Assembly: GCA_037720595.1 (NCBI GenBank)
Contig: JBBJLW010000001.1
Span: forward strand, 62,001-126,000
Origin: Gaiellasilicea sp037720595
GTDB lineage: Bacteria > Actinomycetota > Thermoleophilia > Gaiellales > Gaiellaceae
Direction: 5' to 3'
DNA: 64,000 nucleotides
The position numbers were made by a program, and so were the translations under genes. Below the pieces are notes generated by a model, which saw nothing but the letters and a program-made list of their open reading frames with translations, did no database searches and had not been told where the DNA came from. Shown here piece by piece: positions 25,872-33,962 of the stretch. Position 1 is the first letter of the stretch; each line of letters begins with the position of its first letter.

Positions 25872-27088
25872 AGCAGATCTATCCGAACTCGATAACAGGC
25901 AAGGGCGCCGTGCACGGCGGCAGCGTCCTCGACCACAAGTTCGGGGAGTCGGATCCGTACACGCTCGGCGTCGAGGAGGAGTACATGCTCCTCGACGGCG
26001 AGACGTTCGACCTCGTCCAGCACATCGACACGGTGCTCCAGGCGATCAGCGGCCACGAGCTGGAGCCGCGGATCAACGCGGAGCTGATGCAATCGGTGAT
26101 CGAGATCGCGACCCCGGTGTGCCGCACCGCTGGCGACGTCCAGGTGGAGCTGCTGAAGCTGCGCGCCTACGTGACGGAGGTCGGCCGCGAGAAGGGGATG
26201 CGCGTGGGCTCGGCGGGGACACATCCGTTCTCGCTGTTCGAGCGGCAGCGGATCACCGCCCGCGATCGTTACCGCAACCTCGTCGACCAGCTCCAGTACA
26301 TCGCCCGGCGAGAGCTGATCTTCGGGATGCACGTCCACGTCGCCGTCGACGATCCCGAGAAAGCGATCCAGGTCGTGAACGGGCTGCTCCCCCAGCTCGG
26401 GCCGCTGCTCGCGCTCTCGGCGAGCTCCCCCTTCTGGCGCGGCGAGCCGACCGGGCTCTCCTCGAGCCGCCAGATGGTTTTCGCCGCGTTCCCGCGCTCG
26501 GGTCCGCCCCCGCGCTTCAAGGACTACGCCGACTACGCGGAGGTCGTCGGCCAGCTCGAGCGCACCGGCTGTATCGCCGACTACACGCACATCTGGTGGG
26601 ACATCCGCCTGCACCCGCGACTCGGCACCGTGGAGATCCGGATCTGCGACGCCGTCACGCGCGTCGAGGATGCAACTGCCCTCGCCGCCTACTGCCAGGC
26701 ACTCGTCAAGTCGCTCTGCGAGCGGTTCGAGAAGGGCGAGTCGATCCCGACCTACCATCGGATCCTGACCACCGAGAACAAGTGGCTCGCGGCCCGCTAT
26801 GGACTCGAGGCCCCCGTGATGGACCTCGGCGCCGGCCTGCGCAACCGCGTCCCGGTCGCGCAGATCATCCGAAGGACGCTGAAGGAGATCGAGCCGCACG
26901 CCCGCGAGCTCGGCTCGGACCGCGAACTCGAGGGGATCGGAGAGATCCTCGGCCGCGGCAACGGCTCCGACCGCCAGTTGCGCGTCTTCAACGCGAACCG
27001 CGACATCGTCGAGGTCGTCGAGGAGATCGCGAAGGCGACCGAAGCCGTGCCGGCGGCTGCTGGGTCTACGGCGCCACCGGCCGCCTGA
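25868..27088 (+). CDS. Carboxylate-amine ligase, glutamate--cysteine ligase type 2 family
   Basis: 406 residues from ATG 25868, overlapping the transporter stop by 4 nt. GCS2-family motifs: TLGVEEEYMLLDGETFDL, INAELMQSVIEIATPVC, GTHPFSLFERQRIT, IFGMHVHVAVDDPEKA, and SSSPFWRG-like ASSPFWRGEPTGLSSSR, then TVEIRICDAVT. Such enzymes join glutamate to cysteine or another amine with ATP. In a mycothiol-type actinobacterium the product could serve ergothioneine or another thiol; this is inference. The 3' end overlaps the convergent propeller gene by 23 bp. Confidence 0.88.
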   Translation: MKQIYPNSITGKGAVHGGSVLDHKFGESDPYTLGVEEEYMLLDGETFDLVQHIDTVLQAISGHELEPRINAELMQSVIEIATPVCRTAGDVQVELLKLRAYVTEVGREKGMRVGSAGTHPFSLFERQRITARDRYRNLVDQLQYIARRELIFGMHVHVAVDDPEKAIQVVNGLLPQLGPLLALSASSPFWRGEPTGLSSSRQMVFAAFPRSGPPPRFKDYADYAEVVGQLERTGCIADYTHIWWDIRLHPRLGTVEIRICDAVTRVEDATALAAYCQALVKSLCERFEKGESIPTYHRILTTENKWLAARYGLEAPVMDLGAGLRNRVPVAQIIRRTLKEIEPHARELGSDRELEGIGEILGRGNGSDRQLRVFNANRDIVEVVEEIAKATEAVPAAAGSTAPPAA

Positions 27089-27911
27089 ACGCGCGCACGA
27101 CGAAGGCGGCGGTGTCTATCGTCGCGAGACGCGAGCCGCGCTGCGACAGCGTCAGCGAGCGCCCACGCACCGCCATCCTCACGTTTCCGATCGCGTTCCC
27201 TACACCGCGCCACGGCAGGTCGATGCACAGAGCCTTGCGGTGGCGCGTGTCGAGCGCGTGCACGAACGCCGTTCCATCCGGCTTCGCGTAGAGCGTGTAG
27301 GCCCAGCCGCCGTCGCTGCTCGTCGCGCGCGTCATCGGCGAGCCGCGCATCTCTCCGCGCTTCTCGCGAGAGTCGGCGATCGAGCCGGCCAGAACGCGGC
27401 CGCTTTCGAGGTCGATCGCGCGAACGCGGTAGCGAGCGTCCCGGCCCGAGGCGAGGTACTCGACGGCGTAGAGCAGGCGTCCGTCCGGAGAGAGCGCGTC
27501 GAACGACCAGGAGCCGCGGAGCTCGAGCAGCCGCTCGCGCTTCAGACGCTTGGTGCTCAGGATCGCGAAGCGCGTGAGCGCGCCGGGCCCCGGCGCGGCT
27601 GCGAAGCTCGCGAGCACCAGCGTGCGCCCGTCGGCAGAGAGGCCGCCGGTCGAGCCGTCGAAGGCGACGAGCGGGACCCCGAAGATGCCGCGCACGGACG
27701 CGAAGCGCTCGACGCGGCCCGTGCCGACGCGGATCGCGGCGACGGCCGTCGAGCTCCCGGACGCGAGGGTGACGTACCGGATCGCGCCTCCCGGTGCGAG
27801 CACGCCGTCCCAGCCGGTGACGCCGGGTGAGGGTCCGCCCCCGCCGCCATCCGCTGCCGAGCCGGCGACGAGAGCCAGCGAGGCGAATACGAGCGTTGCA
27901 AGCCTGAGCAT
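27066..27911 (-). CDS. Exported beta-propeller-like protein
   Basis: 281 residues with a signal peptide (LRLATLVFASLALVAGSA) followed by repeated blade-like stretches: GAIRYVTLASGSSTAVAAI, GLSADGRTLVLASF, DALSPDGRLLYAVEYL and VHALDTRHRKALCIDLP. The repeated S-x-DGR-x-L pattern is that of WD40/YncE/TolB-like propellers. Function unknown, acting outside the membrane. Divergent from a second exported propeller gene at 28004, about 92 bp away. Confidence 0.75.
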   Translation of the reverse strand: MLRLATLVFASLALVAGSAADGGGGGPSPGVTGWDGVLAPGGAIRYVTLASGSSTAVAAIRVGTGRVERFASVRGIFGVPLVAFDGSTGGLSADGRTLVLASFAAAPGPGALTRFAILSTKRLKRERLLELRGSWSFDALSPDGRLLYAVEYLASGRDARYRVRAIDLESGRVLAGSIADSREKRGEMRGSPMTRATSSDGGWAYTLYAKPDGTAFVHALDTRHRKALCIDLPWRGVGNAIGNVRMAVRGRSLTLSQRGSRLATIDTAAFVVRAFRRPVAP

Positions 27912-28003
27912 GGTGTGCCTCCTTCGAGAGTGTCGCCTCTCCTACACCGGTGGAGCCCATAGAGGTCCCGGACCTCGCGAGGCCTCCAGCGCGTACCGAG
28001 TGC

Positions 28004-28966
28004 ATGGATCGCCGCCGCTTCCTCGCCGCTGCCGCCGCGCCACTCGTTCTCGGCGCTGCTCCCGCTTTCGCGGGCCGTCGCGGCGGGACACCGCTCGCGC
28101 TCGTCACCGCCGACCTCGAGGCGGCGATCGTCGCGGTCGACCTCTCGACCGGACGAATCCACCGCAGGTTCGCGACGCCAGCGGATCCGCGCAGCATCGA
28201 GAGTGTCAACGGTAGCGCCGCCCTCGTCGCTCACACCGCGTCCGGCCGGCTGACGCTCGTCGACTCGGCGCTCGGGGTTCGGTCGATCGAGGGCCGGTTC
28301 GAAGCCCCGCGCTACGCCGCGATCTCACCCGACGGGCGGTTCGCGTACGTGACGGATTCGGCGCGCCGCCAGGTGGTAGTCGTCGACCTCCGAGCGCGGC
28401 GAGCCTCCGGGCATGTGCCGGTCGGCGGTCCGGCGCGTCATCTCTCACTCGATCCGCTGGGCCGGCGGCTCTGGGTCGTCCTCGGCTCGAAGAGCGCCGA
28501 GATCGCGATCGTCGGCCTCGACCACCCGCGCGGGCCACGGGTGGTCGACCGGCTCGAGCCGCCGTTCCTCGCGCACGATGTCGGCTACGAGCCGCGCAGC
28601 GGCAGGGTCTGGATCACGTCGGGCGACCGTGGCCGGCTCGCGGTCTACGACGACCATGGCGTGCGCCTTCTCCGGACACTTCGTGCCGACGCGCCACCCC
28701 AGCACGTCACCTTCCTCGGCGGTCGCGCGTTCGTCACGAGCGGTGACGACGCGAGCCTGCGCGTGCATCGCCTGACGGACGGAGCCCTGCTCCGGTCGAT
28801 CGCCCTCCCCGCCGGCTCGTACAACGTGCAGCAGGGCTTCGGCGTCGTTCTGACCCCGTCGCTCTCGCAGGGAACGCTCTGCGTCGTCAGCGAGCGCGGC
28901 GCGCTCGTCGAGCGCAGCCGCGTGGCGCGCTCCTCCCACGACGCCTGCTTCGTGATGGTCGCCTGA
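28004..28966 (+). CDS. Tat-exported YncE-like beta-propeller protein
   Basis: 320 residues beginning MDRRRFLAAAAAPLVLGA, a twin-arginine signal ending around AFA-GRR. The body is a seven-bladed-propeller type sequence: IVAVDLSTGRIHRRF, AAISPDGRFAYVTDSARRQV, LSLDPLGRRLWVVLG and GRAFVTSGDDASLRVHRL. The repeated PDGRxAYV pattern matches the YVTN/YncE group. The start at ATG 28004 (after TGC) is preferred to an upstream in-frame ATG because it begins the Tat signal. Function unknown; Tat export suggests it folds before export. Confidence 0.82.
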   Translation: MDRRRFLAAAAAPLVLGAAPAFAGRRGGTPLALVTADLEAAIVAVDLSTGRIHRRFATPADPRSIESVNGSAALVAHTASGRLTLVDSALGVRSIEGRFEAPRYAAISPDGRFAYVTDSARRQVVVVDLRARRASGHVPVGGPARHLSLDPLGRRLWVVLGSKSAEIAIVGLDHPRGPRVVDRLEPPFLAHDVGYEPRSGRVWITSGDRGRLAVYDDHGVRLLRTLRADAPPQHVTFLGGRAFVTSGDDASLRVHRLTDGALLRSIALPAGSYNVQQGFGVVLTPSLSQGTLCVVSERGALVERSRVARSSHDACFVMVA

Positions 28967-29009
28967 CCACGATGGACCTCCGGCGGTTCCCGGCTCGTAG
29001 AGTCAGCGC

Positions 29010-29519
29010 ATGTCCGGCGGCCGCGACGAGCGCGCCTGGGTGCGCGGCGCGCAACGAGGATCGGCCTCGGACCTGGAGGCTCTCTTCCGCCTGCACTGGC
29101 CGCGGGCCTTTCGCGCAGCGTTCCTCGTCGTCCACGACGCAGCGGCTGCGGAGGACATCGCTCAGGAGTCGTTTCTCGCCGCAGTGCGGGCGCTCGACCG
29201 CTTCGACCGGCGACGCCCGTTCGGACCGTGGTTGCACCGGATCGCGGTGAACCGAGCAATCGACTGGTCGCGTGCACGGCAACTCCGCGGGGAGACCGAG
29301 TTGCTGGACATCGTCGCTGCCCCTCTCGAGCCCGAGCCGCTCGACGAATCGTTGCTTGCCTCGCTCGCGGCGCTGCCACCGGAGCATCGCGCCGTAATCG
29401 TGCTCCGTCACCTGCTCGAGTACACGCCCGGCGAGATCGCGAAGCTGCTCGGACTTCCGCGCGGCACCGTCAACTCCCGCCTCCGCCGGGGGCTCGACTC
29501 GCTGAAGGAGCAGATGTGA
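29010..29519 (+). CDS. ECF-type RNA polymerase sigma factor
   Basis: 169 residues. Region 2 covers about residues 20-90 (LEALFRLHWPRAFRAAFLVV, AAAEDIAQESFLAAVRALDR, PFGPWLHRIAVNRAIDWSR). Region 4 covers about 115-165 with helix-turn-helix LEYTPGEIAKLLGLPRGTVN. It directs RNA polymerase to a stress or envelope regulon. The stop overlaps the GTG start of the next gene, a membrane protein that is probably its anti-sigma factor. Confidence 0.93.
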   Translation: MSGGRDERAWVRGAQRGSASDLEALFRLHWPRAFRAAFLVVHDAAAAEDIAQESFLAAVRALDRFDRRRPFGPWLHRIAVNRAIDWSRARQLRGETELLDIVAAPLEPEPLDESLLASLAALPPEHRAVIVLRHLLEYTPGEIAKLLGLPRGTVNSRLRRGLDSLKEQM

Positions 29520-30625
29520 AGCGCGAGCTCGAGCGCGTCGAGATTCCCGGCGAGCACGAGACGCGGGGGCGGGCGCGTGCCGTGGTGCTGGCGGGCTTTG
29601 CCGATCGTCGACCAACGCCGCGCCGCCGCTCGTGGATGCCGGCCCTCGTCGCAGTGATCCTGCTTGCGCTCGTCGCCGGCCTGCTCAGCCCGCCAGGCCG
29701 TGCGGTGCTCGGCGAGCTGCGCGGGGTCGTGGGCGTCGAGCGAGCGCAGCCAGCGCTCTTCTCGCTGCCTGCGCAGGGCCGAGTCCTCGTTGTCTCAAAG
29801 ACGTCGGCCTGGAGCGTCAGCGCCGACGGATCGACGCGGCTGCTCGGCCCATACCGCGATGCCGCCTGGTCGCCGTTCGGCCGCTTCGTCGTCGGCGCGA
29901 CCCCGCTCCAGCTCGCGGCGCTCGAACCGAACGGCGACAAGCGCTGGTCTCTCGCCCGCCCCGATGTCCGCCTGCCGGCGTGGGGCGGCACCCGGACAGA
30001 CACGAGGATCGCCTACCTCAGCGGAACACAGCTCCGAGTCGTCGCGGGCGACGGCACCGGCGATCGGATCTTGGCGCGCGGAGCGGCGCGGGTGGCACCG
30101 GTGTGGCTTCCGCGCGCTCTCCACGCCCTCACCTACGCGACGCATGAGGGGAGGTTGATCACCGTCTCTCTTCAGACCGGCCGGGAGCTGTGGCGTACCG
30201 CTCGCGGCGACCGCGTCGAGCGGCTGGAGTGGTCGACGGATGGGCGGCGCCTGCTCGCCCTCAGAGCCGGGAACGTCGAGATCCGCAATCGCAGCGGCTC
30301 GCTCTTCACCGGGATCCGCCCTGCGAGCGGCGCGGTCTCTGCCGCAACCTTCCGACCGGGGAGTCACGCAGTCGCCTACGTCAGCGTCCTCGGCGGGCGC
30401 TCGCGCGTGGTCGTCCTCGACGAACCGTCCCGGACGCTCCTCACCGTGGCCGGTCGGATCACCCAGCTCGCGTGGAGCCCCGACGGCGCGACGATCCTCG
30501 TCCCCTGGCGCGAGGCGGATCAGTGGCTCTTCATCCCGGGCCGGAAGGGCAAGCTTCGGGCCGTGGACGGCATCTCCGAGCAGTTCGACGGCTTTCCGCG
30601 CTCGGTGAGCTGGTGCTGCCCGTGA
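29516..30625 (+). CDS. Membrane-anchored beta-propeller protein, probable anti-sigma factor
   Basis: 369 residues from GTG 29516, which overlaps the sigma-factor stop as GTGA. A short basic cytoplasmic N-terminus (~40 residues, VKRELERVEIPGEHETRGRA) precedes one transmembrane helix (PALVAVILLALVAGLLS). The external part is propeller-like: AWSPFGRFVVGATPLQLAAL, LEWSTDGRRLLALRAG, and LAWSPDGATILVPW. Position directly after an ECF sigma gene and topology suggest it holds the sigma factor and senses an outside signal through the propeller. I see no canonical zinc anti-sigma HxxxCxxC motif, so this role is inference. Confidence 0.75.
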   Translation: MKRELERVEIPGEHETRGRARAVVLAGFADRRPTPRRRSWMPALVAVILLALVAGLLSPPGRAVLGELRGVVGVERAQPALFSLPAQGRVLVVSKTSAWSVSADGSTRLLGPYRDAAWSPFGRFVVGATPLQLAALEPNGDKRWSLARPDVRLPAWGGTRTDTRIAYLSGTQLRVVAGDGTGDRILARGAARVAPVWLPRALHALTYATHEGRLITVSLQTGRELWRTARGDRVERLEWSTDGRRLLALRAGNVEIRNRSGSLFTGIRPASGAVSAATFRPGSHAVAYVSVLGGRSRVVVLDEPSRTLLTVAGRITQLAWSPDGATILVPWREADQWLFIPGRKGKLRAVDGISEQFDGFPRSVSWCCP

Positions 30626-30650
30626 CGCCGCAGAACGGACGGGCCCCTCC

Positions 30651-30713
30651 GAGACACGTCCAGGGGCTGCCCCAGACGTGTCCGCGGTGGCCGTGGCGCA
30701 CCGAGACACGTCT
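30651..30713. repeat. REP-like palindromic repeat, 52-bp period (copy 2)
   Basis: GACACGTC (30653-30660) and GACGTGTC (30675-30682) are perfect arms around CAGGGGCTGCCCCA, itself a palindrome. GAGACACGTC recurs at 30703, exactly 52 bp after its first occurrence at 30651; the second unit is truncated. It lies between the anti-sigma-like gene and the peroxiredoxin-like gene and belongs to the family seen at 17131 and 38125. Confidence 0.7.
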
Positions 30714-30726
30714 GTAGGGTCGCGAG

Positions 30727-31152
30727 ATGGTCTGGCGCGAGGACGGCGAGCCCGTCGAACTCGAAGAGCTGGCTGCCGAAAGCCGCGTCCTCCTGTTCTT
30801 CTACCTCTTCGACTGGTCGCGCACCTGAACGCAGGAGTTGCGGCTCCTGCGTGACAGAGAGCCCGAGTTCGCCGGCGCCGGGGTGCGCGTCTTCGGCGTC
30901 TCGCGCGACTCGCACTTCTCGCATCGCGCGTGGAAGGAGGCGCTTGGGATCGAGACGCCGCTCCTCTCCGACTGGAACGGGGATCTTTAGCGGCAGCTCG
31001 GGGTCGCACGCGAGTGGCGCGGGCTGACGGACGTACCCGAGCGCGCGGCGATCCTCGTCGGCGAGGACGGTACGGTGCGCGGATCGTGGCGGTACGCGGA
31101 CTCCGAGATGCCCGACTTCGACGCGTTGCTTCGGGCCGTCCGGGATTCGTAG
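30727..31152 (+). pseudogene. Selenocysteine peroxiredoxin-like gene with an in-frame TAG
   Basis: From ATG 30727 the frame reads VWREDGEPVELEELAAE, then VLLFFYLFDWSRT, TGA (30826-30828, codon 34), TQELRLLRDREPEFAGAG, VRVFGVSRDSHFSHRAW, LLSDWNGDL, TAG (30988-30990, codon 88), RQLGVAREWRGLTDVPERA and ends at TAG 31150. This is a complete ~141-codon AhpC/TSA-like peroxiredoxin. The TGA falls exactly where the peroxidatic Cys is expected after LFDWSRT, so it most likely encodes selenocysteine. A candidate bSECIS lies downstream. The TAG has no such explanation and would truncate the protein to 87 residues, so the gene is decaying, the base is an error, or amber readthrough occurs. The next gene's proposed start overlaps this one. 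Confidence 0.72.
30842..30863 (+). promoter_or_regulatory. Candidate bacterial SECIS stem-loop in the peroxiredoxin-like gene
   Basis: GGCTC (30842-30846) pairs with GAGCC (30859-30863) and CTG (30847-30849) with CAG (30855-30857), with one bulged A. The apical loop CGUGA starts 21 nt after the TGA and has a G in its first two bases, as bacterial SECIS elements do. A competing, stronger hairpin (ACGCAGGAG / CTCCTGCGT, 30829-30852, loop UUGCGG) begins right after the TGA, but its loop is only 9 nt away, closer than usual. Which fold matters cannot be told by eye. Confidence 0.45.
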
Positions 31153-32684
31153 CGCTCGGTCTGGCCGTCGGACTCACGGCCGGGCTGCTCGCCACGTGGC
31201 CGGCTACGCGGGGGATCGGGGACGGTTACCTCGCGCGGCCGAGCGCAGGCTTCGGCGAGGCCGCCGCAGGCGATCACCTTCAGCTCGGCTGGGCGCTCTG
31301 GCTTCCCGGCCACCGACTCGCGACCGGCGGCGCGCCATGGCTCGACCCCTATTCCTTCCAGCCGGAGGCCGATCGCGCGCTGAATCTGCAGGGCTGGCTC
31401 TTCGGCCTCGTCTACTGGCCGCTGCACGCGCTCCTCGGCGCGGTGGGCGCGTACAACGCGTTTCTGCTGCTCACCTTCGTCGCGGCGGGCGCGCTGACGA
31501 CGTGGTGGTTGCGCGAGCTGGGATTGCCGCGAGGCGCCGCGCTCGTCGGCGGGTTTGCGTTCGCACTCGCGCCCTACCGGGTCGCGCAAAGCACCGGCCA
31601 TCTGCTCGGCCCGATCTCACTGCTTCTCCCGCTCAGCCTGCTGCTCGTCGAGCGGCGACGCCTGGTTGCGGCCGCGGCGGTGCTCGCGGCGATCCCGCTC
31701 TCCGGCCAGACTCACCTCGCGCTCGGGGCGATCCCTCTCGTCGTCGCCTACGCGTGGATCAGAGTTCCAAGTACCAGACTGTTACTTGGGCTTCGGCGCG
31801 CCGCGCTGCTCGGCCTCCCGGCGGTGCTCGGCGGGCTTGCGGTTCAACGCCTCGTGATCGAGGGCTCGATTGCCGGCGGGGGCCGCAAGCTGAGCTCGGT
31901 CGATCGCTACTCCGCGTCGTGGAGCGACCTCGTCGACCGGACCCTCGACGCAGGCGTGGAGCGGTTTGTCTTCCTGGGCTGGCTCCTGCCCCTGCTTGCG
32001 CTCGTTGGACTCGTCGAGCTCTCGCGCAGACAGCGCTCGCTCGCTCTCCTGCTCGGATTGGCGCTTGTGATCTCGATCGTTCTCGCGCTCGGGACGACGA
32101 CCCCGCTCTACGCGCCGCTTTGGCACGTCTTCCCACCGCTCCACTATCCGCGCGTGCCCGAGCGGGTGATGCCGGTCGCCTGCCTCGCGCTCGCGGCGCT
32201 CGCCGCGTTCGCCGTGGCCCGGATCCGCTGGGCGCCGCTCGTCGCCGTCGTACTCGTCGCGATTGCGATCGATCTCCGCGTGCCGGTCTTCGCCGCAGTC
32301 GAGTCGGACGAGGGGAACCGCGCGTACGCAGCGATGCGGAAAGATGGTCTGCTCCTCGAGCTGCCCGTCTTCCGGCCCGACACGCACTACGGGAGCGTCT
32401 ATCTCTCGTACGCGATGCAGTCGCCACGCAAACGGCCGCAGGGCTATTCGACGGTCGGCCCGACCGAGGCGGACCTCTTCGCGCGCCGGTTGCGCCCGCT
32501 GTCATGCGGGCGCGGCGAGATTCCGGCGGCGATCGTCTTCGTCGCAGTCCACCGTGGCCTCTACGAGCAGAGCGGCTACTTCGGCTCCCGTTGCCCGGCG
32601 CAGGCGGAATCGGCGCTCCGCAGCGCAGGCTGGCGACTGCTCGGACGCGACGGCGCAGTTGCCGTCTACGTCCGCCGAAACTAG
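31086..32684 (+). CDS. Polytopic membrane protein (glycosyltransferase-like / YfhO-like)
   Basis: About 532 residues with roughly ten transmembrane helices (e.g. FVALGLAVGLTAGLLATWP, YNAFLLLTFVAAGALTTWWL, LVGGFAFALAPYRVA, VISIVLALGTTTPLYAPLWH). The layout of many helices, an early loop with DHLQLGWALWLPGHRL, and a soluble C-terminal tail resembles integral-membrane glycosyltransferases acting on lipid-linked sugars (PMT/GT-C-like or YfhO-like). No catalytic motif is certain. Start is unclear: GTG 31086 is the first plausible one but overlaps the peroxiredoxin-like gene by 67 bp; the hydrophobic N-terminus begins near 31150. It overlaps the convergent DUF6328 gene by 4 bp. Confidence 0.75.
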   Translation: MAVRGLRDARLRRVASGRPGFVALGLAVGLTAGLLATWPATRGIGDGYLARPSAGFGEAAAGDHLQLGWALWLPGHRLATGGAPWLDPYSFQPEADRALNLQGWLFGLVYWPLHALLGAVGAYNAFLLLTFVAAGALTTWWLRELGLPRGAALVGGFAFALAPYRVAQSTGHLLGPISLLLPLSLLLVERRRLVAAAAVLAAIPLSGQTHLALGAIPLVVAYAWIRVPSTRLLLGLRRAALLGLPAVLGGLAVQRLVIEGSIAGGGRKLSSVDRYSASWSDLVDRTLDAGVERFVFLGWLLPLLALVGLVELSRRQRSLALLLGLALVISIVLALGTTTPLYAPLWHVFPPLHYPRVPERVMPVACLALAALAAFAVARIRWAPLVAVVLVAIAIDLRVPVFAAVESDEGNRAYAAMRKDGLLLELPVFRPDTHYGSVYLSYAMQSPRKRPQGYSTVGPTEADLFARRLRPLSCGRGEIPAAIVFVAVHRGLYEQSGYFGSRCPAQAESALRSAGWRLLGRDGAVAVYVRRN

Positions 32685-33136
32685 CTCTCCTCGGCCTTCC
32701 GGAAGAGAGCGACCAGCCACCAGCGCCAGGCGGCGAGCAGGAAGAAGACCGTGGCGATCACGAACGCCCAGGGGAGGCTGAACAGCAGATCCGTAATCAA
32801 GAAGAGGACGCCGGTGAAGGCGAGCGCGATCCCGCCGGTGCCCGCGATCGCCTCGCGGTTGCCCTTTCGCAGCATCGCCTCCTTGTCGTCGTCGCGGAAG
32901 CGGATCCGGTGGAACGCGGCTGGCGCGAGGAGCATCACGAGCGCGAACGCGGTCGAAAGCAAGGTGCCGTAGTAGACGCGCTCCTGCACGACGGTGAGCG
33001 TGTCGAACTTCTCGGTGAAGCGGATCGCGAGCAGGAAGCCGAAGAGCACCTCGGCACCCGGGATCAGCGAGCGGAGCTCCTCGAGCAACTCGCCGTGCTC
33101 GCGCTCGAGCGTCTCCTTCTTCGTTTCCTCAGCCAT
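32681..33136 (-). CDS. DUF6328 family membrane protein
   Basis: 151 residues: a charged N-terminus (AEETKKETLEREHGELLEEL) followed by RSLIPGAEVLFGFLLAIRFT and four transmembrane segments, with the intervening loop AAFHRIRFRDDDKEAMLRKG typical of DUF6328 proteins. Function unknown. Its ATG directly follows the fabI stop (TAG-ATG), so the two genes are translationally coupled. Confidence 0.82.
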   Translation of the reverse strand: MAEETKKETLEREHGELLEELRSLIPGAEVLFGFLLAIRFTEKFDTLTVVQERVYYGTLLSTAFALVMLLAPAAFHRIRFRDDDKEAMLRKGNREAIAGTGGIALAFTGVLFLITDLLFSLPWAFVIATVFFLLAAWRWWLVALFRKAEES

Positions 33137-33913
33137 CTACATGCCCATCGAGTGGTACCCGGCATCAACGTAGAGCGTCGTCCCGGTGACGTTCTTCGCA
33201 TCGTCCGAGAGGAGGTAGGCGGACGCGTTGGCGACGTCGCCCGCGTCGATGTGGCGGCGCAGCGGCGCGCGCTCCTCGAACATCCGCTCCATTTCCGTGA
33301 AGCCGGCGATCGAGCGCGCCGCCAGCGTGCGCACCGGCCCTGCCGAGACCGCATTGACGCGAATCGACTTCTCGCCGAGATCCCAGGCGAGGTACTTGAC
33401 CGAGGCGTCGAGGGTCGCCTTCGCGACGCCCATCACGTTGTAGTGCGGCACGGCCCGCTCGCCGCCGAGATACGTCATCGTCACGATCGAGCCGCCCCCG
33501 CGCGCGGTCATCAGCGGCTCCGCAGCCCGTGCGGTGGCGACGAGCGAGTAGGCGCTGATGTCGACCGCCATCCAGAATCGGTCGCGCGGCGTGTCGGTGA
33601 AGCGCCCCTCGAGATCTTCGGCCGCGGCGAAGGCGACCGAGTGGACGAGCAGGTCGAGTCCGCCGTCCCAGAGCTCGCCGACTTCCCGGAAGACGCGGGC
33701 GATATCCTCGTCCGACCGCACGTCGCACGACGTAACGAGCTTCGAGTCAACAGTTCCGGCGAGCTCGCGAACGTTGCTCTCGATCCGCTCGCCCTGGAAG
33801 GTGAACGCGAGCTCGGCGCCCTCGTCGGCCAGGCGCCTCGCGATCGCCCAGGCGATCGAGCGCTTGTTCGCGACGCCCAGGACGAGCGCACGCTTGCCGG
33901 CGAAGCGGGACAC
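33137..33913 (-). CDS. fabI: Enoyl-[acyl-carrier-protein] reductase (NADH)
   Basis: 258 residues from GTG 33913, which gives the typical beginning SRFAGKRALVLGVANKRSIA. FabI catalyses the last reduction of fatty-acid elongation. Marks: GVANKRSIAWAIARRLADEG, LLVHSVAFAAAEDLEGRF, active-site YNVMGVAKATLD (Tyr-x6-Lys) and SAGPVRTLAARSIAGF. The longer open frame upstream is antisense to the start region of the subtilisin gene and is not used. It heads a two-gene operon with the DUF6328 protein. Confidence 0.95.
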   Translation of the reverse strand: MSRFAGKRALVLGVANKRSIAWAIARRLADEGAELAFTFQGERIESNVRELAGTVDSKLVTSCDVRSDEDIARVFREVGELWDGGLDLLVHSVAFAAAEDLEGRFTDTPRDRFWMAVDISAYSLVATARAAEPLMTARGGGSIVTMTYLGGERAVPHYNVMGVAKATLDASVKYLAWDLGEKSIRVNAVSAGPVRTLAARSIAGFTEMERMFEERAPLRRHIDAGDVANASAYLLSDDAKNVTGTTLYVDAGYHSMGM

Positions 33914-33962
33914 GCGGGCGAGTCTACGGCAGGCGCAGGGAACGTTGGCTACTCTGAGCGTC

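Noticed and set aside
30988..30990. Pyrrolysine as an explanation for the in-frame TAG
   Set aside because: No PYLIS-like element or pyl genes are seen, and TAG ends other genes in the window normally; decay or error is simpler.
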